A stretch of 64,000 nt of DNA from Epiperipatus broadwayi (GCA_028023455.1 JAQFVV010006505.1:62001-126000), one strand, 5' to 3'. Positions 10,715-23,317 are shown, counted from the stretch's first letter. Program-made: numbers and translations. The notes: a model not told the origin generated them from the letters alone.

Positions 10715-11035
10715 TCGATCTAAGCCACAAGTTAAAGACTTTGAAAAGTAAGAGTGGTTGTCTTATCTTTGTACCTAAATGCAATTATATACATAAGTCT
10801 TAAGCATCTTGGAAGAAGAATACAAATATATCAGATTATTCAATTAAACTTATATTTCTTTTTTATATCCTATTAACAGTTGTCAAATACTGAAATGTAT
10901 GTGTTAATATTAGAATGTTATACTTCCAAGATGCTTAAGATTTGCCTATATAATTGCACTTTGGTACAAAGATAAAATGGTCATTCTTATTTTTTCAGTA
11001 TTTATCTTGTGACTTGGATCAAGTGCTTACTCATA
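10715..11035. repeat. Family F foldback repeat
   Basis: Two inverted arms, about 10715-10810 and 10920-11035, share CTTAAGCATCTTGG/CCAAGATGCTTAAG and GGTACAAAGATAA. A single arm is at 5165. Confidence 0.6.
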
Positions 11036-11199
11036 TTTAACAATACTAATTGAATATTATAGAACGTCACATGTGAGGGGATTTGATTAACTTCTCTTTG
11101 ACATTTGTCCTCGTTTTTCCTTTTTAAATGAGAAGTAGAAATAAATGTTAACTTTGTATTTTTTAATTCATAATTTATTATCATTAACTTGGATTAAAG

Positions 11200-11480
11200 T
11201 TTATATCTGTGCTAGAGAAAAACTCTAGTTTAATAAATGATTAATGATAAACATTGTTAAGTTAATCAAAAATGTACGAAGTCGAGATTGTGAGTGAAGC
11301 AAGTTTGGCGGTTGTAAATAAAGATGTGACAATTCACCATAGATAAATACTCTTTGTGTAATGAAGATATATATGAGAACTGGTGACCTGGGCCAACTGA
11401 TGAGTGCTGGTTCAGTTTGAAATACATCTTGGGGGTCATTTGTCTTTTATTGTATCTTTATTTATATGAAGAATAAAAAA
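11200..11480 (+). mobile_element. Family B-related copy (B')
   Basis: Contains GGCCAACTGATGAGTGCTGG at 11391 and shares its 5' part (GATTAATGATAAACATTG, AGTTTGGC) with 12240-12340. First of three related copies around the TATC microsatellite. Confidence 0.5.
11391..11434 (+). ncRNA. Hammerhead-like motif in family B'
   Basis: Core CTGATGA at 11397-11403 and GAA at 11419-11421 are intact. Stem I CCAA/TTGG makes four pairs, stem III is a short ATA..AT and the triplet is ATC. Stem II GTGCT/AGTTT has a mismatch and wobbles. Possibly active but weakened. Confidence 0.45.
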
Positions 11481-11999
11481 GAAAGAGAAAGTATGGAGAT
11501 TATTAAAATAATCGATACTATGATTTTACATAAAACTTTTAATTTGCATGCTTATTTATTTAATTCACACCTTTATTTATATATGTCATGTGTAATAAGA
11601 CGTAATAAATGTTAGTATATAAAAATAAGTTCTACGGTTTTAGTGTGCTAAAATCCATCTTAAACATTACCATTATTTCTATGGTAATTTGGTATCTATC
11701 ATTAGATTACTTTGTCTGAAACCATTAATCATGATATATGATTAATGTCCATATCATATATGGGTATCTGTACCCATGATTATGCTGTACTCTTACTTAA
11801 TGCTTCCTTTTTAAAAAAAATGCTTTCTTACACATAAGACATACAGATTGGGCATAATTACAAAATAAATATTTTGTCTTCTTTTTTTATGAAGCATTTT
11901 TTGTCATTGCTTATAAATCTTTAGGTCTCACTGAAGAATCTAGAAACACTAAAAGACATTAGAAAACTTCAATGAAGGAAAAAAAATTAAGGGTATATA

Positions 12000-12344
12000 T
12001 ATATCACTATATACTAAACAATGATAAAGATATATGTGTAAGAGATTGGGCTCTGGCCCAACTATGAGTGCTGGTTCAGCATTAAATGTGTTTTGGGAAT
12101 CATACATCTTTTTATTATGTCTTTCACCATATGTTTATGATTACATCCCTCTATACAATGTTAAAAGCATATAGAAGTCAGTCCCTACTTTGAGTGAGAG
12201 TGGTATAGTGAAATTTACATTACAGAAATACTCATTATTGGATAATCTCTAGTCTAATGAATGACTAATAAAAATTATTAATATACTACCATTAAGTGAT
12301 TTGTGTCACAGTTGTGAGGACAGTAAGTTTGACACTTTTCAATT
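12000..12344 (+). mobile_element. Family B' copy left of microsatellite
   Basis: TACTAAACAATGATAAAGAT at 12012 and the hammerhead remnant GCCCAACTATGAGTGCTGG recur at 12999 and 13037. The core here is CTATGA, one base shorter than CTGATGA, so not catalytic. Confidence 0.5.
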
Positions 12345-13000
<656 letters not shown>

Positions 13001-13260
13001 TACTGAACAATGATAAAAATATGGGTAAAAGATTGTGATCTGGACAACTAATGAGTTCTGGTTCAGCATAAAATGTGCTTCTTAGAGATCATACACCTTT
13101 TTAAAAGTGGATACAAACCAATTTCTATCCTGTGTAGGAATGGTGTAGTAAAAATTACACTGCACAAATATTAACACTTACTCTCATTTGCAACTGCAAA
13201 TTTTAGTAAGTCAATATAAAAATACACTGTTATTAATATAAAGTTATTGTCTGTGTAGGA
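13001..13260 (+). mobile_element. Family B' copy right of microsatellite
   Basis: Direct repeat of 12012-12230: AACAATGATAAAAATATGGG, then GGACAACTAATGAGTTCTGG (core CTAATGA, G5 lost), then GTATAGTG/GTGTAGTA segments. No intact ribozyme. Confidence 0.5.
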
Positions 13261-13497
13261 ATAAAGTTGTCATAGCAACCATTATTAATGCTTAGTTTTA
13301 ATTATATCTTCTTCTTATGCTTATCTGTATTATTTTTAGCTCAACTTTCCTACATTTTTACAAGCTCTTGAGAATAGTTCAAGTTTATTTCCTATTCATT
13401 TTTTCTTCTTTTCTATAAGATACTTTTGCTCTCACAATGTTTAATTGTTCTATTAAATTTGCATTTCTAAAGCTGCTATTTTCAAACTGATATAATT

Positions 13498-13870
13498 TCA
13501 CCGACTTCAGACCACTCAAAGAAGTATGGATGTTGGGAGTAACAAGAAAAGATGAAAAACGTAATATATGGGTAAGAGAACAAACAGGTTTTACTGACCT
13601 CATTGAAAAAATTAAAAGACTAAAGTGAAGTTGGGATGGACATATTTTTAGAAGAGATGATATTAGATGGATAATTGAAATCTTAAACTGGATTCCAAGA
13701 AATTATAAAAGACCCAGAAAGAGGCCACATGTGAGATGGATGGATGAAATAAGAAAGTGTGCAGGGGTGATGTGGGGAAGAGAAGCTGATGAACAGATAA
13801 GATGGATTAAACTTGGAGAGTGCTTCAACCTGCAGTGGATTGATAATGATTGTTGATGATGATGATGATC
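13498..13870 (+). pseudogene. LINE (RTE-like) 3' fragment
   Basis: Encodes, with frame breaks, the C-terminal segment of the family seen at 1005 and 20746: a GHIF-RRDD-RW segment, a WIPR-KRP(R)KRPH-RWMDEIRK segment and QWIDN at the end. It is followed by a (TGATGA)n tail at 13850-13870. 5'-truncated and dead. Confidence 0.75.
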
Positions 13871-14261
13871 ATAATTTCAATTTATTATACATCCAATTAT
13901 TTTTTCAGAAAATGTTTAATATTTGTACATAAGGATGTATGATTAAGTGGTAACTGTTCATCGTCATCAGTAGCAATTTAACATTACTTCTTATTTGAAT
14001 ATCACAATTTATACAAGATTGTTTTTTTGGAGCAATATTATAAATTTTAATATTCTGATGTTTAGAACTAGATTATAAAATAATAAAATTCCTTATATGA
14101 TTATATACTAGTAAAACACTTTTTGTGTATTTTCTCTTCAAAATATTATAAAATAAACAAGGCATCATATGATTCTCTAGCATGCATTTAATATAAGTAG
14201 CCTATTCTGTATTGTACTACTCTATAGACATTTACTAAGAAAATAAACCAATTACTCAAGG
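13871..14261. other. AT-rich stretch, nothing recognised
   Basis: No coding potential or repeat family identified. Confidence 0.4.
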
Positions 14262-15000
14262 ATTAAATATGTTTATAAATGTAGATGATAACAACCAACA
14301 CTTAATCTATCAACAATTTTAACCTGTAGTCAAGGCAACCTCCTTTAGTAATGAATGTGGTAACCACCTATGTCTCTGATATGTTTATATAGACATTAAA
14401 GATTGCAACTTGACCAAGGAGGTTGCCTTGACTACAATTTGAGGTTGTTGATAGCTTTGATTGTTATCATCTACATTTATAAATGTATTAAAGTCTTAAG
14501 TAATTGGACTTCTTGTCTTAGTAAATATATACTTTACAAGGAATTTGGAAGTAATAATTGTCTATTTATTGGTCTGCTTTCAGAACAATTTATATTTGAC
14601 TGATTAATGAGGTTTAAATTTCTTTGCATTTTTCAATTCACAATCTTTAGTGTTTATATAAACATATCAGACCATAGGTAAAAGTAGTACCTTTATTGTT
14701 AAAGGAGGTTGCCTTGACTACAGGTTGAGATTGTTGATAACTTAAGGGTTGATTGTTATCATCTACATTTATAAACTTAAGGCTAGCCTTGAGTAATTGC
14801 TTTATTGCAATCTATGCTTAAGCAATCAGAAATCTCAACCTGTAGTCAAGGCAACCTGCTTTAACAATAAAGGAGGTTGCCTTGACTACAGGTTGAGATT
14901 GTTGATAGCTTAAGGGTTGATGTTATCATCTATGTTTATAAACCTATTAAAGCCTTGAGTAATTGGCTTTATTGTCTTAGTAAATATATACTTTATATGA
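14262..15000. repeat. Family E cluster: repeated GGTTGCCTTGACTAC units in both orientations
   Basis: The unit AGGAGGTTGCCTTGACTACA, followed by a GTTGTTGATAG and a TGTTATCATCTACATTTATA segment, occurs on the plus strand at about 14415, 14700 and 14870, and inverted at about 14270-14350 and 14830-14865. Another plus copy is at 26770. Adjacent opposite copies form strong hairpins. No coding capacity and no hammerhead core seen. Confidence 0.7.
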
Positions 15001-15011
15001 AATTTGGAAGT

Positions 15012-15440
15012 TATTAAAACAGGCAAAACTCTCCATACAGTAGTGCCTAATAGGATAGTGGTGGCTATGGTTATTAAAGAACCAAAGACACCAAAATGTA
15101 TGAATAACTATATAAGCTATTGAGCTTAGATTGAAAATATTGTTTTCCAATTTTATTCTTATAGTTTTGTAGTTAAGTAAAGATAGATGGTGGATGCTGG
15201 AGGGTTGCATTAGATCCTAAGATCTAGGTGCAGTGCTATCATTTCCAAGGCTCCTCACTGACAAAGTCCACAAGTCAGAAACTAGTCTGGGGATATTGGA
15301 TGAGTAGGCACTAGATGGGTATTTTATGCACAAGCCTTCTGGCATCCATTGATTACTCTGGCTGGCACTGAGGGGTACTACTATATGGAGAGTTTTGCCT
15401 GTTTTAATAACAGTTATGTGCAAGCACAGGAAATGGTGAT
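15012..15440 (+). mobile_element. Family A copy, rearranged
   Basis: Starts with the inverted terminal piece CAGGCAAAACTCTCCATACA, jumps to the family interior, then reads in sense orientation through CACTGACAAAG at about 15254 to GGAGAGTTTTGCCTGTTTTA. The hammerhead core is mutated (CTGACAA), though GAA, ACTAGT and GTC remain. Confidence 0.65.
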
Positions 15441-15734
15441 TATGTGAAATTTGGAAGTTATAAATGACTATTTATTAGTCTGCTTTTAGAATCTGGAAGT
15501 TATAATTGACTATTTATTAGTCTTCTTTCAGAACAGGTTGTATTTGACTGATTAGTGAGATTTGTTTAAACTTCTTTGCATTTTTAAACTCACACTCCTT
15601 GGCCAAGTTGCAAACTTTAGTGTCTATAAAATGTTCATCAAATCTCTTGAAGTAAGAGGTCACTCTCATCCTTGTTCCAACTCACCAACTAATCACTAAT
15701 TTTCTGGTTTGATTTCCTTCCTATATAAAAACAT

Positions 15735-16400
15735 GTAGCTATACAAGTTTGAGTCAGATAAAAAAGCCAACTTGGTCTTATACATAGATGACTTATTAAA
15801 GGTTAGATTTAAACAAAATCTTATTGACAATAAAATTAGGCAATTTTACTCTAAGATAAACAATGCAATTAATCTCAATAAACAAAGGCTATTACTCCCA
15901 TACTTCGCTAGTGTGCACAAAAAACTTTGTACTATTTTTAATAAGAAATACCACATGTGCTTTCACACACCCCTAACTCCAACAAATAAATCAATAACAC
16001 CAAAGACAGATTACCATCCTCACAGACCTGTAGAAAATTGTTGTGCCTCATACTTCAGTGAGACCAGAGTCTTCTTGTCTATGTGGCTTCTTACAACAAA
16101 GCACTAACAAACCCAATTTTTTACCCAGCATCACAGCTCAGCAGGGCATGATTGTGAGCCAAGGGTCTTTGTCATGGTTTGCAGAGAATGATTTTAAAAA
16201 AAGTGAAAGGGACTTGCTTTATTACTAGAGACAATCACACCATCAATAGAAAAGACACATGCTACAATATATCCAAGAAATGGAATATATAAAGTCATTT
16301 GCATAAATTTGCATTGCAATTAACTAGTTTTATAGTTACAATAAGGCTAGGACTATGAGGCCTATGTCCCTTGAAAGCATTCAGCCACACTTATATATAT
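15735..16400 (+). pseudogene. Penelope-like element C-terminal remnant
   Basis: An open stretch from about 15745 to 16107 encodes sequence like the linker and endonuclease start of Penelope-like proteins: an LPYFASVHKKL segment (counterpart of IPYIHSIAKHL at 17.9 kb), then CASYFSETR in place of the Y-x-G-E-T motif. The glycine has become serine, as in the 17.8 kb copy. After the motif the frame is scrambled. The 3' part shares TTTGCATAAATTTGCATT and CTTGAAAGCATTCAGC with the end near 8.6-8.8 kb. Not functional. Confidence 0.65.
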
Positions 16401-16589
16401 TTATCCTGTATTACTTTGTATTATTTTAATATATAAAGAACTTAAAAAATCAGCTTTGTGTGTGTATGCATCATTAGCACAATCATATTTATATAAGAGT
16501 ACTAGGTAAACAACAATAACAATAGCATAATTTCATAATTCAACCTAATATGATAATTCATAATGCAATTTACCAACTCTATTTTGAAC

Positions 16590-16695
16590 ACTTTTTAGAA
16601 AAAAAACATTTATTATACATATATGCATACACAATCTTAAGTTTCAACTGTTCTGCAGTCTTCTTCAGTGCCACTTTAATTTTTTAAAAGTAAAA
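16590..16695. repeat. Single unit of the 63 bp minisatellite family
   Basis: ATATATGCATACACAATCTT followed by CTGTTCTGCAGTCTTCTTCAG matches one unit of the tandem array at 61605-62480. TATTTTGAACACTTTTTAG and AAAAAACATTTATTATACAT upstream also match the start of that array (61577-61617), so the homology extends beyond the unit. Confidence 0.75.
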
Positions 16696-17190
16696 ATGCT
16701 TGGAAACCACTCATTACCTTGCCTTTAAAAAAGAAAAAATGCAGAAAACAGAAAAATCCTTATAGATGATTAATTATACAAAATTTCTACTACATGTTGA
16801 ATGTTGTCCTAAGAGAATAACCTAGTTGATAAGAGCATTATGGGAAACTAACATTATGCTATTGCCAACATGTTAACATATTTAGGAGAGTATATATTTT
16901 GAATTTTTCTAAAAACATTTACAATTCAATTAGAAAATGAAAGCAGTCCAATGTATGAAACTATAATATGTTAATGAATCTATAACAGAATGACTAGCAT
17001 ATAATCTGTGGCAAATCATGCATATCCACATTATTTACAAGAGCAGAGGAAACAAAAACCAATGTGGCACAATGTTTTCTGAAATCATCTTTTACTTTAA
17101 AATGAGGCAAAAACTTCATATTATAACTTTGTATTAAGTTAATGGTAAGAAATAGTAGTGTTAGAATCTGAGTTAAATCACTAAACATCA
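16696..17190. other. AT-rich stretch, nothing recognised
   Basis: Antisense open frame at 16994-17245 has no recognisable similarity and runs into a family A copy; I do not call it a gene. Confidence 0.4.
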
Positions 17191-17194
17191 CATG

Positions 17195-17430
17195 ATCACT
17201 GTTTCCTACATTTATATAAGCTGGTAAAACAGAGGCAAAGCACATTACACAGTAGTGTTACCCAGTGTAAGCCAGAGCAATAAATAAATGCAAGAAGGTT
17301 TATCATAAAATCTCTATCCAGATGAATAGACACTAATCAGGAATTTTATACAAAAATCTTCTTACATTCATTGAATACTCTAAACTTTCACTGCACAGCA
17401 TTACTGTATGGTAAGAATCTGTGTTGAAAA
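17195..17430. mobile_element. Family A foldback, ends only
   Basis: ACATCACATGATCAC and CAGAGGCAAA..ACACAGTAGTG at the left are mirrored by CACTGCACAGCATTACTGTATG at the right. The hammerhead-bearing centre is missing. Confidence 0.55.
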
Positions 17431-17469
17431 TTGAGCAAAGAAGCAAAACACTATTAATGATCATTTAAT

Positions 17470-18170
17470 TAGATAATGAGTTGAGTGCTTTTGGAAGGCT
17501 TTATGCTTCCATAATCGTAGCTATTAAAATGTTGAGAACTATACAAATATAGTATGCAAATATATGCAACTTAATGGAAAGTGATTAAAGAGACCATTTT
17601 CAAGAGAGAGAAAAGCATGTGTCGCATCTATTAATTGATATAGGTTCTCTTGCTCTATAGCATGCTTCCTTTGACTTACATTTGGTGTCATTTCTTTCAA
17701 AACAGATAACAATTGCAGTGGATGGTCGGAAAACATGGCTAGTGGCCCTTTCATGTTAGGCAAAGATTGAATTACCTTCTAACTTAGTTATAGTCTTATT
17801 ATACATGTATTTATGCTGTGCTATTCTGGTTGTGATGTTAGTCTTGATTTCACTATAATATGATGCTTGGCAATTGTTGTGAGGGCATGTAATCTTATAA
17901 ATGACTTGAGGGGTGAGTTCAGGTGTGATTCTATCTTTGGTATTCTTGATGAGTCTATTTGTATTGGGTAGTGAATGAAATGTTACTTCAATGATGTGAG
18001 AGACTTTGTTGATGAGATGTTTGGCTATTGAGTGGATATATGGGATGACGATGCGTGGTTTGCTTTCTTTCATGTGCTTGTGATTTATTTTACAGAAGAA
18101 TTTGTTGACTCTCCTGTTGATAAAAGATTGGGTGTGTCCTATTTTTACTAAATCTGCGATGTATTGGTTG
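17470..18170 (-). pseudogene. Penelope-like element endonuclease and 3' end
   Basis: On the minus strand an open frame from about 18170 to 17756 reads through SFINRRVNKFFCKINHKH, IPYIHSIAKHLINKVS, TPQVIYKITCPHNNC and ASYYSEIKTNITTRIAQHK. This is the linker plus GIY-YIG endonuclease of a Penelope-like element: IY is present, YIG has become YYS, and Arg and His downstream are kept. The frame stops at 17756 and the tail (MPNMKGPLAMF to about 17560) continues in another frame. A 3' segment with CCTTCCAAAAGCACTCAAC at about 17490 matches other Penelope 3' ends here. Reverse transcriptase is absent. Confidence 0.75.
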
Positions 18171-19540
18171 AGATTAATTATAATTAATTAAATGCAATAT
18201 TAAGCAATTAAAAAGTATTACAATTGTAATTAATTAACTTAAATATAAAATTTATATATGTGAAAATAAGTTTTTAAAAATGTTATAAATATAGGCCTAA
18301 AAGAGTTAAACTTTAAATATGTAAGTAAACTGTAAAGATAATTTCAGCAAAAATATATGCTTTATTGTTTTATCATTCCATTGCGTAATAATTGATTTTA
18401 TCTGCAATTTTATTAAATGATAAAATAAAAACATTTCCTTTTTATTCAAATTTTTTATAACATAAAAGACTTCTTTTTATTTTGTTGGAAATAAAAGCAT
18501 GCAAAATATAGACTTTTTAAATGGAAATCTACAAAATCGAATTTCGCCTAATATAGTGGTAATCTTTAAAAGATAAAGATTATACTATAATTGTATTTAA
18601 ATTTTGGCATGTAACAAACAACGACAGCGATTCTAAAATGCTTAGCATATGAATATTGCGTTCTTGAAACGAATCGTGCAATACAAACTAGGTTAAAAAA
18701 ATTAAAAAGTAAAGAAGGAACTTCTAACAGAAACCATATACCCAATCACAGAAATAGAACTATTTCTTAGATACCAAAATATTATTTTCAAGCATGCAAT
18801 TGAAGAATAATTTTACAAACATTATATTTCTAAAGATACGAAAGAATAACAAAAATTAAATGAATACAAATATTATTAGGGCCGAGTGTTACAATTCACT
18901 TTAATTGGCCAAACTGATATTTTTTTTTCCTTTTAGATGAAAATCAATTCAAACCCCTTTTTCTTTTATAGACTAATAACGGTTCAAGAAATTACCGTTT
19001 GTGTGCATTCGAATAAAATAATAATGGGTTGGTATATGAAACCACTGCAGTTATATAAAGGGTGACCAAGCAGGAGGTAGTAAAATAAATATATAAAATG
19101 TATATAGCCTACATACAAACAGATGTTTATTATAACCAGCTATCAATCAAATGAATATAAGCAATGTAAAGCTACTATAAAAAGTATTTATATTATCACA
19201 GCCCTAGGGCTTAACAAATTTATAATAAGGTTGATATGGCCTGCAAAATGCCCTAGGTTCACTTTGGCAACTTCAGTGATGAATATTCACTGGATAAGAC
19301 TCCACCTTCTAACACACTTGAAAGTTCAATCTTCTAACTCTTGTTGCTTTCATCTCACAGATTCTTCAAGTGTATGTGACTGTCTGCACTTCATTTCTTC
19401 TTTAGTTATGCCTTTTATCTGTTTCTATCATTCCCAGGTAACAATGTTATAAGCCCTTTAAGTTACATTTGCATACCAAAGGAATTTGTATGCTGATATC
19501 AATCGTATTAATTATTTGTGAGATGAATAGCCATCTCAAA
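18171..19540. other. AT-rich stretch, nothing recognised
   Basis: No repeat family seen elsewhere in the window. An open frame at 19123-19452 has no recognisable domain and no codon signal I can support. Confidence 0.4.
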
Positions 19541-19544
19541 TCTT

Positions 19545-19925
19545 ATTAATTATTTGTGAGATGGATAGCCATCTCAATGTTTAGTTGGGTTGGCTATGGA
19601 AAAAAAAAGTAAGATTTAAACCTCAGAATGCAGATTGGTAAATAAATACACATACACATAAGTGTAGGAAGCTTCCGGTGTTAAACAAAATATTTTTAAT
19701 TTTATTAATATTCTTTAGTTTAGATTTAAAAATATTAATAAGATAAAAACATTTTATTTAATACATGAAGTTCCCTATATCTATGAGTGTGTGTGTGTGT
19801 TTACACATGTATTAAACTTAAAATCTAATTTATTATATTTGCTAATCCGCATTCTGTGACTTAAATCTTGTTTTCCTTTCCCTTAGTCAATCTAATTAAA
19901 CATTGAGATGGCTATCCTCTCAATG
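19545..19925. repeat. Foldback repeat, arms about 100 bp
   Basis: GGATAGCCATCTCAATGTTTAG at 19562 and its inverse AAACATTGAGATGGCTATCC at 19898 bound the element. Further inside, GATTTAAACC..GCAGATT mirrors AATCCGCATTCTGTGAC..TAAATC. A partial tandem copy of GATGGATAGCCATCTCAA-like sequence lies just upstream (about 19521-19540). Confidence 0.65.
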
Positions 19926-19966
19926 TATATTATTTTCATTAAGACAAAAATATATAACTGGATTAC

Positions 19967-20070
19967 AATCATTTTTTTTCATGTGTCAAAGCATCAGCCG
20001 GAAAGAGAACCCACAAACCCGGGACAACTGCTTGTAAGGCAGCAGTGCACTCGACCACCAACGCTTGATC
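19967..20070 (-). mobile_element. tRNA-derived SINE-like copy
   Basis: Minus strand: A-box region TGGTCGAGTGCAC, B-box-like GGGTTCTCTTTCC, end TGACACATG and A-run. Same family as 10440 and 25346. Confidence 0.65.
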
Positions 20071-20553
20071 ATGAACTCAAATAATAGTTGATAATGGGAT
20101 ATTATTGTGAGTAATAGATGTTGGAATTTTTATTTATTTTTTGATCCCAATCTTTATTGACAAAAGACATTGAGAGTAAACACTGGACTCTTTTTCAATA
20201 TATCTTATAAGCATAATAATAAAATAATCAATATATTAGTGATCATCTGTTATACACAATCTTACAAATTGCAGAAGTTCTTTAGGTTAATTACTTAATT
20301 CTCTTCAACTGCCATTTAATTTAACACTCATAAATGTCATCAAGTCAAATCACATCATTACCAAATTTTAACATTAGCAGTTAGACGATTAATTAAATAG
20401 ATTTTATTTCTATTTATGAAAATTGCCTCCTTAATTTTTCTTTTAGTATGGTTTCCTCTTTAAAAAAGATGAAAAATCGTAATATTTTCAAGATCAAAAT
20501 TAAATTTATATTTATATAGATATAATAATTAATCACAGTTAGATTTATTGTTT

Positions 20554-20586
20554 TTATTATTATTATCATCATCATCATCATCATCA

Positions 20587-20619
<33 letters not shown>
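20554..20619. repeat. (TTA/TCA)n trinucleotide microsatellite
   Basis: ATTATT then ATCATCATC then ATTATT, about 22 units. The following ATAACGGACATTTTATCC faintly resembles a cephalopod repeat that ends in CAT repeats, but the match is too weak to use. Confidence 0.9.
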
Positions 20620-20620
<1 letters not shown>

Positions 20621-20745
20621 ATAACGGACATTTTATCCTGTAGCATGTATATAGTGAACATTTAGTGAGTGATATTTTGTTAGATATATAACAAATTAAA
20701 TTTTATCATAAATGTTCTTAAACAACTTTACATAATAAAATTAGA

Positions 20746-21190
20746 TGTCATCATCGACCATTATCAACCCACTGCAGGATGAAGGTCTCTCCAAGTTCAT
20801 TCCATCTTCTTCGATCTCTAGCATCTCTTCTCCACTTCATCCCTGCACACTTTCTTATTTCATCCATCCATCTTACATGTGGTCTCTTTCTGGGTCTTTT
20901 AAATCTCTTGGAATCTAGTTTAAGATTTTAATTGTCCATCTATTATCATCTCTTCTAGCAGTATGTCCAGCCCAACTCCACTTCAGTCTTTTAATTTTTT
21001 CAATGAGGTCAGTAACACCTGTTTGTTCTCTTACCCATATATTGTGTTTTCGACATCTTATTATTCCCAACATGCATCTCTCCATACTTCTTTGAGTGGT
21101 CAGAAGTCTCTGTATTGTTTTTCTATTGTGTCCAAATCTCAGATCCATAAGTAAGAACTGGTAAAACACATTTATTAAAAAACCTTTCTT
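20746..21190 (-). pseudogene. LINE (RTE-like) 3' fragment, best preserved
   Basis: On the minus strand 21199-20915 is open and encodes the C-terminal part of a non-LTR reverse transcriptase protein: an RTIQRLLTTQRSMERCMLGI segment, then a VTDLIEKIKRLKWSWAGH motif and an RRDDNRW segment. Homology continues out of frame to 20746, where a CATCATC (antisense TGATGATG) end marks the 3' tail. The WAGH and R..RW motifs are family hallmarks. Catalytic palm and endonuclease are absent. Confidence 0.8.
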
Positions 21191-21735
21191 TTCAAACAAG
21201 TTAGATGTACTTAAATATAAATATGAATTGTGGGTGATGAGAATTTGAAAAGGTTAATATCCTCATATTGTCTTATAGATAAGAAGAACTTAACATAAAA
21301 TGCTACCTCCACTCAATCCACTAACAAAAACAATCCCATTTGAAACTTAAAAAAACATTTCTAAATTTTATTTTGTGTAGATTTGAATCTAAAAAATTAT
21401 GGTTCACACATTCTAAATCTTTTATTTTTAATCAAATGATGATAGACAGCAAAATCATATAATTAATTTCTTTTCAAGTCTAAGCTTTATAAGGCTGGTG
21501 ATACCTTTCTTATTTGATGTCATTCAAGATTCAATTATTTTCTTTTTGCAACTTTTCCCTATGATATTTTTTTCAAGACTGTAATGTATAAATCAGAATA
21601 TTGTACCATATAAAATCAGATTAATTATTATTTTTTAAATGGACTTAAGACTATTATTATTCTTATTTAAATAATATAGGTCTAAGCCATTTCAAAACTT
21701 AATCTTTTAAGTATTTGTCAAAATAATTTTATAAA
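21191..21735. other. AT-rich stretch, nothing recognised
   Basis: No coding potential and no repeat family identified. Confidence 0.4.
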
Positions 21736-21843
21736 AGTATCAAACTCACTAAACAGTAGTGCCACCAATTGAGAGCCTTTCTAATCAATAGATACAGGAA
21801 GGTTTGTGTATAAAATCCCTATCTAGTGCCTACTCATCCAACA

Positions 21844-21885
21844 CCACCTGACTAGTTTCTAGCTTGTGGCTTTCATCAGTGATGA
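21844..21885 (-). ncRNA. Type I hammerhead ribozyme, family A
   Basis: Minus strand: core CTGATGA (21873-21879), stem II AGC/GCT with CACAA loop, GAA, palindromic stem III ACTAGT, canonical GTC triplet (21850-21852). Stem I has a mismatch next to the core, then five pairs including wobbles. Confidence 0.6.
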
Positions 21886-22716
21886 ACATTGGATTTGAGA
21901 GCATTGCACCTAGATTTTAGGATCTAATGCAAACCCCCAGCAGCCATCTTTTGCCTATTTGGTTAACTAAAAAGCTAGGAGCCCAAAATAAAAACACCAT
22001 AATGTTTCCAACTCAAGCTCATTCACTTATATAGTCGTACAATCTGAATTTCAGTACAGCATCCATACATTTTGGTGTTTTTGGTTTTTCAAAAACCACA
22101 GTTACCATTATCCTATGGTCAGTATAGGTATAAAACCATCAAAACATTACATGATCACAATTTCATATACTTACACATTGTATTAATATGAGTACCAAAC
22201 TCTCCATACAATAGTGTCACCAAGTGCAAACCTTTGTAATCAATGGATATAAGAACATTTGTGCATAAAATTCCTATCTAGCACCTATTCATCCAACATG
22301 CCCAGACTAGTTTTTAGCTTGTGGATTTCATTAGTAAAAAGCCTTGGATTTGTGATTTTTTACACAAATCTTGCAGCTATTGATTACAAAGACTTGCACT
22401 TGGTGGCACTACTGAATGAAAAGTTTGGTACTCTTATTAACAGCATGTGTAAGCATATGAAATTTGTGTTCATATGATGCTTTGATTGTTTTATACCTAT
22501 CCTGCCAATAGGACAATGGTGACAATGATGACTGGCTTTTTATAAACTGAAGACATCAAAATGTATGAATACTGAGCTGAGTCCAGATCTATATGGCTAT
22601 ATAAATGAATGAGCTTGGGTTAGAAATGTTATGGTGTTTTCATCTTGTGCTTAGGTGGCTGCTGGAGAGTTGTATTAGATTCTAAGGTCTAAATGCAGTG
22701 CTTTCAAATCCAAGAC

Positions 22717-22757
22717 TCCTCACTGATGAAAGACACAAGCTAGAAACTAGTCTAGTG
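22717..22757 (+). ncRNA. Hammerhead ribozyme motif, family A
   Basis: Core CTGATGA at 22723-22729, GAA at 22743-22745, ACTAGT stem III and GTC ending at 22752. Stem II keeps two pairs and stem I is disrupted, so activity is doubtful. Confidence 0.5.
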
Positions 22758-23257
22758 ATGCTAGATGAATAGGCACTAGATAGGGATTTTATGCACAAAA
22801 CTTCATGCATCCATTGATTACAAAGACTTGTATGTAGTGGTACAAATGTATAGTTTGGTACACTTATTAACAGGATAGGTAAGCATACAAAATGATGTTT
22901 GTGTGGTGTTTTGAACATCTTATAACTTTTTCTAATTAGCTTTGCATTTTGAGCAGTAATTTATTCTACTTACTCTATTCCAGAACTATTTATTTTTGAC
23001 TAATAAAAATCCATAATCTAAAACTAGCTAAAGCCTATTGCTTCTTATTATTAAATGCTTTTATTTAACTTACATTCTATGTATGTTTATTTGCTTGTGT
23101 GTTTGTTTGTTTCATAGATGTACTATTAAGTAAGATGTGCAATAGGGTAATATAGAAATTTTTGGGGATTCAATTGATAGCTTTTAAAATCAAGTTTAAT
23201 ATGTTTTAAATAATGGGTGATTTTTTGGCTTTTAGTTGAAGGCTTGATTTAATGACT

Positions 23258-23258
<1 letters not shown>

Positions 23259-23314
<56 letters not shown>
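23259..23314. repeat. (TA)n microsatellite
   Basis: About 28 uninterrupted TA units. Confidence 0.95.

Positions 23315-23317
<3 letters not shown>

Larger units (their letters stand above)
21736..22905. mobile_element. Family A cluster: two minus-strand monomers then one plus-strand
   Basis: Minus-strand copies with hammerhead regions at about 21850 and 22306 (456 nt apart) are followed by an inverted copy with its core at 22723. Family landmarks are ACTCTCCATACAATAGTG, AAAATCCCTATCTAG, GACTAGTTTCTAGCTTGTGG, the interior CATACATTTTGGTG and terminal GTTTGGTACTCTTATTAACA. This head-to-tail plus inverted arrangement repeats the organisation of families B and D. Confidence 0.7.

Noticed and set aside
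20554-20650. Cephalopod-specific repeat as species marker
   Set aside because: Only a short, mismatched resemblance after the trinucleotide repeat; not enough to assign the organism.
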